The notes beneath the pieces are model-generated. The model made no database searches, was not told the DNA's origin, and worked only from the letters and a program-made list of their open reading frames with translations. DNA of 64,000 nt. Origin: Fusibacter bizertensis (GTDB lineage Bacteria > Bacillota > Clostridia > Peptostreptococcales > Acidaminobacteraceae). This document shows, piece by piece, positions 13,080 to 22,697 of the stretch (its first letter is position 1; each line of letters starts with the position of its first letter). Both the position numbers and the translations under genes were made by a program. The stretch covers positions 1 through 64,000 of the forward strand of contig NZ_JARYZI010000011.1 of NCBI RefSeq assembly GCF_029914245.1, read 5' to 3'.

Positions 13080-14447
13080 CTAATTAAACTGTTTCGTCAA
13101 CTCTTCAACTAATAGCTTTATGCCAAGTTCGCAAGAATTACTAAGTACTGTAGGTTCTATGCCCTCTACAGTATCTTTATCAGTATGATAATCTTTAAAT
13201 GGACCAGCTTCTATAAGGATTGCTGGGATACCCACATATGAAAATGAAGAATGATCGCTGTTTTCCTTTTGAGATACATCTAATGATAAACCCATCTCTT
13301 TTAAAGCATTTCTAGCAAGTCCGATCAACTTGGAAGCATTTTCACCACCTGCCATAGAGATCTCAAACGTATCGCCAACACCCACCATATCAAAGTTAAG
13401 CATGGCAATTGTTGCATTTTTCTCATCGATGTCCATATGGTTTGCATAATAGTTTGAACCAACAAGTCCAATCTCTTCAGCACCAAAAGCAATGAACTTC
13501 ACATCAAATGGTAATTCAACTTTTTGCTCTTTCAGAATTCTTGCAATTTCTAAAATCACTGATGTACCCGAAGCATTATCATTTGCTGCAGGTGTATCTA
13601 CACCATCATAATGCGCACCAACAATCACGATTTTTCCATCTGGATTATTAATAGATGGATATACACTGATGATATTTTTAGACGTTGCATCCTTATGAAT
13701 AATATCCAATTTCAAATTAACGGTTAAACCCTTATCTGAATTGATAGAATCGATTAAACTTTGCGCTGTTTTAGGAGCGATGCTCACCGCTGGAATCTTT
13801 GAAAGGCGTGTCAAAGTAGCTGATATTGCACCTTCACTAGTTGGATCATAGAAGATTGCACCTATTGCACCTTTTTGAGCTGCACGGTCTGTTTTGATAT
13901 AAAAATATTCTCCACCTCTACTGATGAGTACCATTTTTCCAGTGACGTCTAGATCTTTATAGTCTTCATCTGCGCCTAAACCCACATTTACAACTTCTGC
14001 AGTAAGACCAGCCTCATCAGTACCTAGGCTGTAACTCAGCGCTTTGGCTTCTTCTATAACGCGATTTTCCTCTGAAACCACTTGAAGAGAGAGTGATAAA
14101 GGCGCATAGGCTTTAACTGGAAAGCTCTCTTCAGTAGCCTCTAATCCTAAATTTTTAAAATGCTCTGTAATATAATCTGCCGCAGCAGATTCTCCTTCAA
14201 ATCCAGTTACTCTTGCATTGTCTTTTGAAGATAAGAAAGTGATGGTTTTAATCATGTTGTCACTTGAAATATTGGCTATATATTCACTGACTAATTCACC
14301 CTCGTTTGATTCTAATGAATTTTCTGAAGTTATTCCCAGAGTTGTTTCTGTTGTATCTTCTTGAGATGATAAAGTAGAACATGACACACCAACTAGTAAA
14401 ACTAAGATCAATAAAACAATACCTAAAAATTGCTTTGATTTTCGCAT
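13080..14447 (-). CDS. M28 family aminopeptidase with PA domain, lipoprotein
   Basis: ATG 14447, preceded by GGGGGGAAATAAG, gives 455 residues; the in-frame TTG further up overlaps the ribosome binding site. The signal peptide ends in a lipobox VGVSC, so the enzyme is anchored outside the membrane. A PA (protease-associated) insert occupies about residues 130-240. The M28 zinc ligands are visible in VGAHYDGVDTPAANDNASG (His and Asp), GAEEIGLVGS (catalytic and ligand Glu), DMVG and SDHSSF. It should release N-terminal amino acids from external peptides, complementing the Opp transporter encoded at 21.8-27.5 kb. Confidence 0.9.
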   Translation of the reverse strand: MRKSKQFLGIVLLILVLLVGVSCSTLSSQEDTTETTLGITSENSLESNEGELVSEYIANISSDNMIKTITFLSSKDNARVTGFEGESAAADYITEHFKNLGLEATEESFPVKAYAPLSLSLQVVSEENRVIEEAKALSYSLGTDEAGLTAEVVNVGLGADEDYKDLDVTGKMVLISRGGEYFYIKTDRAAQKGAIGAIFYDPTSEGAISATLTRLSKIPAVSIAPKTAQSLIDSINSDKGLTVNLKLDIIHKDATSKNIISVYPSINNPDGKIVIVGAHYDGVDTPAANDNASGTSVILEIARILKEQKVELPFDVKFIAFGAEEIGLVGSNYYANHMDIDEKNATIAMLNFDMVGVGDTFEISMAGGENASKLIGLARNALKEMGLSLDVSQKENSDHSSFSYVGIPAILIEAGPFKDYHTDKDTVEGIEPTVLSNSCELGIKLLVEELTKQFN

Positions 14448-14559
14448 CTTATTTCCCCCCAATTTTCTTATGATTCCCCCATGGTTCCCTCTTTTTAAAT
14501 TATACCCCTATGGTTTAAATACAAATTTTATGATTTTGTAATAACTAAATTTCAAAAAA

Positions 14560-14584
14560 ATCCTCATACACAAAGTATGAGGAT
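14560..14584 (-). terminator. Terminator after the diguanylate cyclase
   Basis: ATCCTCATAC pairs exactly with GTATGAGGAT around ACAAA, followed by T7 on the minus strand. Confidence 0.85.
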
Positions 14585-14591
14585 CAAAAGT

Positions 14592-15716
14592 TTATACTAA
14601 CATTTCTTTTTTGTAAGCCGTCTTATACATATACATCTTTTTATCAGCGAAATTATAAAGGTCATCTACTGTCATATCGTTTATATAACTTTGATAACCA
14701 TAACTAAAACTCAAACTCTTTAGTAAAGGGTCAATGGATTTTATCAATAAATTGTGAATCTCATCTGCATACGCGTCTACTTCTAAATCTTTGTTTTCTA
14801 AAATTATCATAAACTCGTCTCCACCCAACCTCGATACAAGAGCCTTTGAATGAAAAACTTTATCTAAAATACGAGCAAACCCTACCAGGACTTGATCACC
14901 TCTATGATGACCGTGTACATCGTTAATCTCTTTAAAATAGTTAAGGTCAATTAACAAGATTCCAAAGGGCTTATTAAGCTCTATAAGATGATGCAAATAG
15001 ATCTCATAACTTTGACGGTTATAGAGTTTCGTCAGATGATCTTGTTCATTGGTGGACGTTTCTAAGAAAATATAGGTTACCAAGATTGCTAGCACAATAG
15101 CAGTCCATGAAAAATAAAGCTTTGAATCAAATAATTGCATGAACATACCAAGTATTGGGAGTCCAAAAAAAACGAGAAAGATTTTCACGACATAAGCATG
15201 TGTCTTCTTACGATGCTTAAGTACAAAGTAAATCATATAAAAGTAAAAGCCTGATATAACAAGGTAATGAAACCATTTAAAGTCTCCACTACTAAAATGA
15301 TTGGTCACAGTATCCACTGAAAAATAGATGGGCTTAAAAACATTAATGACTAAGATCACTAAAGTCAGTATACTTAAATCCATATAAAATCTCTTTTTAA
15401 ATAATCTGCTTGGCTCTTTAAAGATATGGTAATCTACATATGATAACATCAAACCACATAATATAGGGCCTATAAGAAATAAGATAAAATTTGAAGCATA
15501 TTCAATAAAAAATGCCCCTGGAAAAATAGCGCCATCAAAAATCCAAGTAGTGGGTTCCATTACTATGGCTATTGCAGTGGCAAGCATTACTGCTTTCAGC
15601 ATCCTTTTACCAAAACTATCCAACTTTGATTTTACTCTAATTATCATATTTAAAACAATCAATATTATAATTGCAAATATATTGATCTGAAACTGTACCA
15701 CGTAATTCATCATCAT
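14592..15716 (-). CDS. Membrane diguanylate cyclase (GGDEF)
   Basis: The 374-residue protein has about seven hydrophobic segments over residues 8-210 and a C-terminal GGDEF domain with RLGGDEFMIIL near residue 305. An intact GGDEF loop predicts synthesis of c-di-GMP from two GTP. DHLTKLYNRQSYE marks the domain start and DLNYFKEINDVHGHHRGDQV the metal-binding region. The sensory membrane part is not a family I can name. It is transcribed divergently from the PAS kinase gene at 15942. Confidence 0.9.
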   Translation of the reverse strand: MMMNYVVQFQINIFAIIILIVLNMIIRVKSKLDSFGKRMLKAVMLATAIAIVMEPTTWIFDGAIFPGAFFIEYASNFILFLIGPILCGLMLSYVDYHIFKEPSRLFKKRFYMDLSILTLVILVINVFKPIYFSVDTVTNHFSSGDFKWFHYLVISGFYFYMIYFVLKHRKKTHAYVVKIFLVFFGLPILGMFMQLFDSKLYFSWTAIVLAILVTYIFLETSTNEQDHLTKLYNRQSYEIYLHHLIELNKPFGILLIDLNYFKEINDVHGHHRGDQVLVGFARILDKVFHSKALVSRLGGDEFMIILENKDLEVDAYADEIHNLLIKSIDPLLKSLSFSYGYQSYINDMTVDDLYNFADKKMYMYKTAYKKEMLV

Positions 15717-15941
15717 CTTCCAATCTTTTACTAATATAATTATTTAGCAATAGGTTTATTTTGTTAGTAAATTATACCCTACAAATAGTATTTGAAGCAA
15801 TTAATAATTACAACATCTTGTTAATGATTAGACGAACTGGGTATGAAATAGTTAGCTGTAATTATTACAAAAAAGTAAATTTCATCATTAAATATGTTAG
15901 AATATAGACTAATACTTAAAAGTCTTGTGGAGGAAAATCAT

Positions 15942-17663
15942 ATGATGTCAGCATCAAATACTGATCTAAGTAATTTTATTATTTTTCAAAATCTTGTCTC
16001 TAATCTCCCTATGATATTTTATGCACTTGATGAGAACTGGATTTTTACTCTTTCGGACGGTAAAGGATTAGAGAATCTAGGACTTAAACCTGGTCAAGTT
16101 GTCGGTGCAAACGCAAAAGAAATGTACATTGATCATCCTGACATCATCACAGCAATTGAGAAAGCTTATCAAGGAAATTCTGTAAGGTACGAACATCAAC
16201 TGGGCGACTTATACATTGAAAATTTTGTGATGCCTGTTTTTTCTTCTCAAGGTAAAGTTGAAGGGATTATCGGCGCAACCATAGACATCACCGAAAGAAA
16301 AAAAGCTGAACTTAATCTCCTTAAAACTCAAGAGTTACAACAGGCAATTTTTGATAGCGTTCCTGGTATGCTATATCTTTATGACGCCAAAGGTGAACTA
16401 AATCTTTGGAACAAAGCACACGAAGCCATAACCGGTTATACACACGAAGAACTTGATCACTTTAATTTGGCTAATTGGTATAAAGATGATCCCGAAAGTT
16501 TGCAAGCCGTAACAGTTGGCTTATCTGTTGCTGAAAAAAACGGTTATGGAGAAGCTGAAGCAAATTTACAAAGAAAAGATGGGACTAAAATTCCTTTTTA
16601 CTTTACTGCTTGTCCTGTGGAGATTGATCATGAGCATTATTTTGTCGGTATCGGTATAGATATTTCCAAACAAAAAAAAGCAGAAGAGGAGCTCATTTCA
16701 TTCAACAAAACACTTGAAGATAAAGTTGTGCTACGTACTAACGAACTTCATGTAGCAAATAAAGAATTGACACATGCCAACGAAGAGTTAACTGCTGTAA
16801 ACGAAGAAATGTTTGCTATGAATGAGGAGCTTACTGCAACAAATGAAGAAATGACCGCTATGAATGAAGAACTCACCGAAAGCAATAACAAAATTATGCA
16901 AATGAAGAATTATCTAGTAGAATCTGAAAAAATGGCTGCTTTAGGCGGGCTTGTAGCTGGCGTTGCACATGAAGTTAACACACCACTTGGTGTAGGCATA
17001 ACCGCTTCATCACATCTTGTAGATATCTCTAAAGAGTTGATGCTTAAAATTGCAGAACCAAGTTATGATAAAGATGAAATTTTAGATTATTTAGAAGATA
17101 TTCAGAAAGCATCCTCAATTATCGAGAAGAATCTCACACGTGCTGGTAAACTTACGCAAAGTTTTAAACAGCTTTCTGTTGATCAAACCAGTGAACCCAA
17201 GCGCCTGTTCAATGTTGGCGATTATTTAGAAGAGATTTTGATAACTTTAAGTCCGACACTAAAAAAAACCAATATTCATATCAAAACAGAGTGTGAAGAA
17301 AAGCTTTTTATAAGTGGTTCTCCTGGTGCTTTTGCTCAAATTATTACGAATCTAGTAATGAATTCACTACACCATGCTTACGAATCTAAGGATCAAGGTT
17401 TAATCACAATAAAGCTTCAAAATATTGATTCACAGATAAAACTTGTTTTTTCAGATGATGGTTGTGGTATGAACACACATACACGCTCCAAAATCTATGA
17501 ACCGTTTTTTACAACAAGACGCGACTTAGGCGGTACTGGTCTTGGACTCTCAGTTGTTTACTCTATCGTCACACAACAATTTTCAGGTACGATAGAATGC
17601 AGCAGCGAACTAGGTGTTGGCACTACATTTACAATATTACTTTCTCAGGGAGGAGACAGATGA
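15942..17663 (+). CDS. PAS-PAS hybrid-less histidine kinase
   Basis: ATG 15942 follows GTGGAGGAAAATCAT and gives 573 residues; an upstream in-frame ATG at 15894 lacks a binding site. Two PAS domains (about 15-125 and 130-255) precede a coiled coil of repeated NEELTA-type heptads. The H box is GVAHEVNTPLG, the N box NLVMNSLHHAYE, and the G boxes are DDGCGMN and GGTGLGLS, so the kinase is complete. No membrane span is seen, so it is cytoplasmic. The stop overlaps the start of the response regulator gene by 4 bp (ATGA), marking them as a cognate pair. Confidence 0.92.
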   Translation: MMSASNTDLSNFIIFQNLVSNLPMIFYALDENWIFTLSDGKGLENLGLKPGQVVGANAKEMYIDHPDIITAIEKAYQGNSVRYEHQLGDLYIENFVMPVFSSQGKVEGIIGATIDITERKKAELNLLKTQELQQAIFDSVPGMLYLYDAKGELNLWNKAHEAITGYTHEELDHFNLANWYKDDPESLQAVTVGLSVAEKNGYGEAEANLQRKDGTKIPFYFTACPVEIDHEHYFVGIGIDISKQKKAEEELISFNKTLEDKVVLRTNELHVANKELTHANEELTAVNEEMFAMNEELTATNEEMTAMNEELTESNNKIMQMKNYLVESEKMAALGGLVAGVAHEVNTPLGVGITASSHLVDISKELMLKIAEPSYDKDEILDYLEDIQKASSIIEKNLTRAGKLTQSFKQLSVDQTSEPKRLFNVGDYLEEILITLSPTLKKTNIHIKTECEEKLFISGSPGAFAQIITNLVMNSLHHAYESKDQGLITIKLQNIDSQIKLVFSDDGCGMNTHTRSKIYEPFFTTRRDLGGTGLGLSVVYSIVTQQFSGTIECSSELGVGTTFTILLSQGGDR

Positions 17664-18718
17664 CAAACAAAAAACAATTAAAGCCTTGGAAAGTACTCGT
17701 AGTCGATGATGAAATAGACGTACATGATATCACAGAATTAACACTTAAACGCTTGGTTTTTGAAGAACGCAATCTTAAATTTATCCATGCCTACTCAGCG
17801 AGTGAAGCAAAGATCAAACTCCTAGACCATAGTGATATAGCAGTTGCTCTACTAGATGTTGTCATGGAAGAAGATACGTCAGGTTTGGACCTCGTCAAGT
17901 TTATCCGAGAAGATTTTAAAAACGAAAGTATCCGATTAATTTTAAGAACGGGTAATCCGGGACTTGCACCTGAAGAAAGTGTTACCCTCATGTATGATAT
18001 TAATGATTACAGGGGTAAAACCGAACTAACAGCACAGAGCTTAAAAACTGCTATCATTACTGCACTCCGTGCTTATAAGTCAATTGTAACGATTCAAAAC
18101 TTAAACTGTGAGATTGATCAAACGCAAAGAGAATTAATCTATACTTTAGGTGAAATTGCTGAATCTAGAGGTATTGGACTTGGTAGACACGTAGAACGTG
18201 TTGGTAGAATCACAGCTCTATTAGCAGAGAAGATGAACTTTCCCATCGAACACCTAGATCACATTAGGTTAGGTGCATCTATGCACGATATTGGTAAAAT
18301 GGCGATTAACGATAACATACTTAACAAACCTGGTATCCTTACTGCTGAAGAGTTTGAACAGATGAAAAAGCACTGTGATTATGGTCATGAAATTCTTAAA
18401 AATTCAGAACGTGATTTATTAAAAACTGCTGCGATTATCGCCTATGAACATCATGAAAATTATGACAGTACAGGTTACCCACGCGGACTTAAAGGTGAAG
18501 AAATCCATTTGATCAGTAGGATTGTTGCACTAGTTGATGTCTTTGATGCACTAGCAACTAAAAGGGTTTATAAAGAAATTTGGCCACAAGATGAGATTCT
18601 ATCGTATATTAGAAGTCAATCGGGTCTTAAATTTGATCCACACGTTGTAGAGGTGTTTTTTGAAAATATAGATGCAATCAATGCACTTATTGTTTCTATA
18701 GAGTCTGAAGATAAGTAG
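17660..18718 (+). CDS. Response regulator with HD-GYP phosphodiesterase domain
   Basis: ATG 17660 with GGGAGGAGACAG upstream gives 352 residues. The receiver domain has VLVVDDEIDVHD and the phosphoacceptor Asp in VALLDVVMEED. The HD-GYP domain has MHDIGKMAIND and HHENYDSTGYP, the metal ligands and GYP signature of c-di-GMP hydrolases of this class. Phosphorylation by the overlapping kinase should control c-di-GMP breakdown. Together with the cyclase on the other side it forms a local c-di-GMP module. Confidence 0.93.
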   Translation: MTNKKQLKPWKVLVVDDEIDVHDITELTLKRLVFEERNLKFIHAYSASEAKIKLLDHSDIAVALLDVVMEEDTSGLDLVKFIREDFKNESIRLILRTGNPGLAPEESVTLMYDINDYRGKTELTAQSLKTAIITALRAYKSIVTIQNLNCEIDQTQRELIYTLGEIAESRGIGLGRHVERVGRITALLAEKMNFPIEHLDHIRLGASMHDIGKMAINDNILNKPGILTAEEFEQMKKHCDYGHEILKNSERDLLKTAAIIAYEHHENYDSTGYPRGLKGEEIHLISRIVALVDVFDALATKRVYKEIWPQDEILSYIRSQSGLKFDPHVVEVFFENIDAINALIVSIESEDK

Positions 18719-18756
18719 ACCCTTGGTATAATGATTCACCATATGATTTATTAAAA

Positions 18757-18799
18757 AAAGGGCTGTTCCAACATGAGTCGCTCAGTTGAAACAGCCTTT
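18757..18799 (+). terminator. Bidirectional terminator between convergent genes
   Basis: AAAGGGCTGTTCCAAC pairs with GTTGAAACAGCCTTT, with A and T runs on both sides, so it can stop transcription from the HD-GYP gene (+) and from the small gene at 18824 (-). Confidence 0.8.
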
Positions 18800-18823
18800 A
18801 AATAATTTTATGCCTTCAATACT

Positions 18824-19057
18824 TTACATCCTTAGATCAAGTTCACTGGCATAAGTATCTAGCCAATGTTCTGTATCATGTTCCTTGTTCATTGTAGTTT
18901 GAATCAGAAAGCAAGGTTTACCTTTGTCTGTAATCTCAGTGATGTCCGAATTACCATTTCTTTCAAGCCATAGTTTAACAAATGCATCTGGATCCCCGCT
19001 AGCTAGGGCAACACATTCCGCTAAGGCTTCGAAACTGACAGTGCTTAAACCGTTCAT
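18824..19057 (-). CDS. Small soluble protein of 77 residues, unknown
   Basis: ATG 19057 is preceded by GGAGGCGAAGCT. The protein starts MNGLSTVSFEALAECVALAS and has an acidic, helical N-terminal half, then KPCFLIQTTMN and an acidic end. There is no membrane segment or named motif. The good ribosome binding site and own terminator support a real gene. Confidence 0.65.
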   Translation of the reverse strand: MNGLSTVSFEALAECVALASGDPDAFVKLWLERNGNSDITEITDKGKPCFLIQTTMNKEHDTEHWLDTYASELDLRM

Positions 19058-19155
19058 AGCTTCGCCTCCATAGATAATTTGATTGACAATGATTTGTCAA
19101 CTTATCTACAGTATATAACTTTTCAAAAACAAATCAATGTAGAAAGCAAATATTA

Positions 19156-21492
19156 TCAAGATAATTTGCCTTCAATTTCCTCAAGTGTTACTGGTTTAGA
19201 AAAATAATACCCTTGCCCTATATCGCATTGATTATCTTCAAGATATTTTAGTTCACTTTCTAATTCGATGCCCTCTGCTATAACTTGAAGCTCAAGTGCT
19301 TTACAAAGGCTAATGATTGTAGAGACAATAACCTTAGCAGATTTACTATGATTCATCTGCTCAATAAATGAACGATCAATTTTAACACTATCTATAGGGA
19401 GTTTTACTAAGTAGCTAAGGGATGAATACCCTATTCCAAAATCATCTATGGAAACCTTAATGCCTCTAAGCTTAAGCTGTTGAAGTATAGAGATATTTTC
19501 TTCCATGTTCCTTATCACTACTCTCTCAGTAATCTCAAATTCTAAAAGCCCTGGTTTTATCTCATATCTTGAAAGTAATTCATCTACTTTTTTCAAAAAG
19601 TGTTTGCTCTCAAAGGTTTTTGAAGTCACGTTGACCGAGATTGGTTTAGCCATAATAGCTTGCTTTTCCCATTTGGTGAGGATACGACAGGCTTCCTCCA
19701 TCACCCAAAAATCAATTTGTAAGATCACATCATACATCTCTGCAATTTCTATGAAATCCCCTGGATACATAAGACCCTTCTGTGGATGATTCCACCGAAT
19801 CAAAGCTTCCATTTTAGCAACTTTTTTATCTTTCAGTTTGTAAAGAGGTTGATACATTAAGACAAATTCATCACTTCGTACTGCACGGTATAACTCATTG
19901 ATCAAATTCTTCTGCTCATCCATAGTTTGATGTAACTTATTATCAAACCTGACGATTCTTTCACCGTCTAACTGTTTAGCATAATTTGTCGCTGCAAGCA
20001 CTGAAAGGATAGGATCTTCATGGCTGTTCTCTAAACTACGCGTGTATATTCCCACATTAAAAAGCAAATTTAAAGTTTTGGTGTTTACTCTATAAGATTC
20101 TTCAAGTAAATCCAAGATTTGTTTGGCTCTTTTATATGATTGAATCATATTTTCATCAGAATCATGTTCCCAGCTAAGTTTCACTACTAGCGTATCTTCA
20201 TCAAAACGATATACTCTATCCCCGTCAGTCAGCGTCGTTAAGATACGACTGTTAAATTCTTTCAAAATGGTATCTTCACATTCAAATCCATGTACTTCTT
20301 TTAAAAGTTGTAATCCTTCTACTTGAAACATGATTAGTGAAAACGATTCTATTGACTCGTTGTTTATAGATGCATTCATCTCTGCCTTCAATACATTTCT
20401 ATTAAGTGCATGTGTAACTGGGTCAAAATAAGTTAAGGTTTTTATGGTTTCCATAAGTTTATTAAAGCTCAACCCTAGATGTGCAATTTCATCCTTAGTT
20501 GTCGGGATGAAATGTACATTGAAGTCACCTTCTGATCCCTTCTCTACTAATTGATTTAATTCCAAAATAGGACTTGTATACTTCTTAATCATGGACCACG
20601 TCAGTGTGAGTGCCATAATAGATATAATTACACCTACAGAGGTAAGAATGATCAATACATCTCTTAATTTATTTACAATCAGTTGCTTTTTAATTGCAAT
20701 ATAGATTTTCCATTTTGTTCCTACAATTGATTTGTAACAAACATAGTAATGAGTTCCTTCAAGTTCAAACTCACCACTTCCACTTTCAAAGGCTTCTCTC
20801 GCCTTTATAAACGCTGAAAAATTCTCATAGTCCAGATCTTCCGTTGCCAAACTAAAAAGGTTTTTTTCATTGATTTCTTTATGATTTCCTGATGCCATTA
20901 CTACAGATCCTTCATTTGATATAATGAAAGTATCATTAGTAGTATTTAGGCTTCTAGTGGATATGTATTGCTGAAGTAAAGACATGTCAAGTCTGGCTAT
21001 AAGTGCACCTACTACTCTATCTGCATCAATTATTGGTACAGCTGCAACGATTACATTTTCACCTGTTTTTCGACTAATTATTACTTCTGAAATGCTTCTA
21101 TTTCCCGTCAGAGCTTTCTTTATATATGGCCGATCACTTAAATCTATCTTATCACCATCTATATAGTGTGCTATCCCAAGTAGATCAATCACAGCTACAT
21201 TTTCATAATTGGGATTAATTTGCTTGGAGATGACATCAAGTTGTGCCTCCATATTCATGGTTTTAACCAAAGTATGATCTGCTAACTTTTCAAGTGGTGC
21301 AAGATAACCATCTATAAAGTTTTTAAGATACCATGCTGAATCGTCTGCAGAACTGTGCATTGACTCCATGATCGTATTTTCAAGTGAGCTTCTATAAACA
21401 TTAAATGCACCAAAAAACATTATGGTAATTAAGCTTATCAACAACAAACTGGAAAACAATGTAACTTTTACTCTTAAACTTCTCACGTGCAC
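19156..21492 (-). CDS. Cache-HAMP-GGDEF-EAL phosphodiesterase with degenerate GGDEF
   Basis: This 778-residue membrane protein has a membrane span at about 8-28, an external double-Cache sensor domain (DLSDRPYIKKALTGNRS is typical), a second span near 275-300, HAMP, GGDEF and EAL domains. The GGDEF loop reads FDEDTLV, so cyclase activity should be lost. The EAL domain keeps MEALIRWNHP, DDFGIGYSSL, KIDRSFIEQM and IAEGIE, predicting c-di-GMP hydrolysis controlled by an external ligand. The start is GTG 21492 or GTG 21486; AGAGGTG lies beside them. It faces away from the opp operon. Confidence 0.9.
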   Translation of the reverse strand: MHVRSLRVKVTLFSSLLLISLITIMFFGAFNVYRSSLENTIMESMHSSADDSAWYLKNFIDGYLAPLEKLADHTLVKTMNMEAQLDVISKQINPNYENVAVIDLLGIAHYIDGDKIDLSDRPYIKKALTGNRSISEVIISRKTGENVIVAAVPIIDADRVVGALIARLDMSLLQQYISTRSLNTTNDTFIISNEGSVVMASGNHKEINEKNLFSLATEDLDYENFSAFIKAREAFESGSGEFELEGTHYYVCYKSIVGTKWKIYIAIKKQLIVNKLRDVLIILTSVGVIISIMALTLTWSMIKKYTSPILELNQLVEKGSEGDFNVHFIPTTKDEIAHLGLSFNKLMETIKTLTYFDPVTHALNRNVLKAEMNASINNESIESFSLIMFQVEGLQLLKEVHGFECEDTILKEFNSRILTTLTDGDRVYRFDEDTLVVKLSWEHDSDENMIQSYKRAKQILDLLEESYRVNTKTLNLLFNVGIYTRSLENSHEDPILSVLAATNYAKQLDGERIVRFDNKLHQTMDEQKNLINELYRAVRSDEFVLMYQPLYKLKDKKVAKMEALIRWNHPQKGLMYPGDFIEIAEMYDVILQIDFWVMEEACRILTKWEKQAIMAKPISVNVTSKTFESKHFLKKVDELLSRYEIKPGLLEFEITERVVIRNMEENISILQQLKLRGIKVSIDDFGIGYSSLSYLVKLPIDSVKIDRSFIEQMNHSKSAKVIVSTIISLCKALELQVIAEGIELESELKYLEDNQCDIGQGYYFSKPVTLEEIEGKLS

Positions 21493-21708
21493 CTCTTGGA
21501 TTTAGAATTAGACTTCATTTTAACTGTTATCTGCTATGTATAGTAGAGCTGGATTATAAAATTTGACTATTTTAGCCTCATAAACGTAATTATACGGTAG
21601 ATTATATAATTATTTTAGTTTTATTTCAACAACTAATTTGATAAATTAATTGATATCCCATCACTTTTTTGTAACATTTTTACAATTGAATTACAGTAAA
21701 CAAAAAAA

Positions 21709-21748
21709 TCCCCTTTTCATAAGTCACTTAGATTGATGAAAAGGAGAA
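21709..21748 (-). terminator. Terminator of the opp operon
   Basis: On the minus strand TCTCCTTTTCAT pairs with ATGAAAAGGGGA and is followed by T7. It lies 25 bp after the oppF stop. Confidence 0.82.
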
Positions 21749-21773
21749 TAAAATTAACTATGAACTTTTGCGT

Positions 21774-22697
21774 TTATTGTGCAGTCCAGCTTTTATACTC
21801 ATCGTCAGTCGCTAGTACCATATGTTGTCCGTTAATGGTATGATAACTTCCTAGATCATAATCTACATCTTTACCATCGTAGTATGTCCGCTGGCGATAT
21901 CTCTCAACATGAGGATTTGGATGTGGAACCGCTGATAATAGCGCACGTGTATAAGGATGCACGGGATTGTTATAGATGTCATCAGATAGTCCAATCTCTA
22001 CAATCTTTCCCCTATGCATTACCGCTATCCTGTTACTGATATAACGTACCATAGAAAGGTCATGTGCAATAAAGATATACGTTAGTCCCCTTTCATTTTG
22101 CAACTTTTTAAGTAAGTTCACAACCTGTGCCTGTATGGATACGTCAAGCGCACTGATTGCCTCATCACAGATCACAAATGATGGTGACATAATAAGTGCT
22201 CTTGCTATACCGATACGTTGTCTCTGACCACCAGAGAACTCATGGGGATATCTATGCGCATGCTCTCTACTTAGTCCAACAGTTTCAAGCATCTGATAAA
22301 CCATCTCCTCTCGTTCCCCAGCACTATTATAAAGCTTATGGATATCGAGTCCTTGAGCGATGATATTCATCACCGTTTTTCTTGGATTTAAAGAAGCCAT
22401 AGGATCTTGGAAAATCATCTGTAGTTTCGTTCTTAATAACCTTTTGGTTTCATCATTCATCTTCCCGGTAAGTTCTTTACCTTCAAATTTCACACTACCA
22501 GATGTTGGCTCATATAATTTGATCAGACTTCTACCTGTTGTAGATTTACCTGAACCACTTTCACCTACTATACCAAATGTCTCACCTCTAAAAACTTTAA
22601 AGGATACATCATCAACTGCTTTTACAGTAAATTTCCTATTCATTTTAAAATACTGTTTTAAGTTGCTTACTTCTAATATCACATCATTTTGATCCAT
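21774..22697 (-). CDS. oppF: Oligopeptide ABC transporter ATPase OppF
   Basis: ATG 22697, after GGAGGCATTGGCAT, gives 307 residues; longer in-frame starts would lie deep in oppD. Walker A GESGSGKSTTGRS, signature FSGGQRQRIGIARA and Walker B VICDEAISALDVS are intact, and the C-terminal NPVHPYTRALLSAVP is the Opp/Dpp ATPase motif. It pairs with OppD to power peptide import through OppBC. The start overlaps the oppD stop by 14 bp, so translation is coupled. Confidence 0.95.
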   Translation of the reverse strand: MDQNDVILEVSNLKQYFKMNRKFTVKAVDDVSFKVFRGETFGIVGESGSGKSTTGRSLIKLYEPTSGSVKFEGKELTGKMNDETKRLLRTKLQMIFQDPMASLNPRKTVMNIIAQGLDIHKLYNSAGEREEMVYQMLETVGLSREHAHRYPHEFSGGQRQRIGIARALIMSPSFVICDEAISALDVSIQAQVVNLLKKLQNERGLTYIFIAHDLSMVRYISNRIAVMHRGKIVEIGLSDDIYNNPVHPYTRALLSAVPHPNPHVERYRQRTYYDGKDVDYDLGSYHTINGQHMVLATDDEYKSWTAQ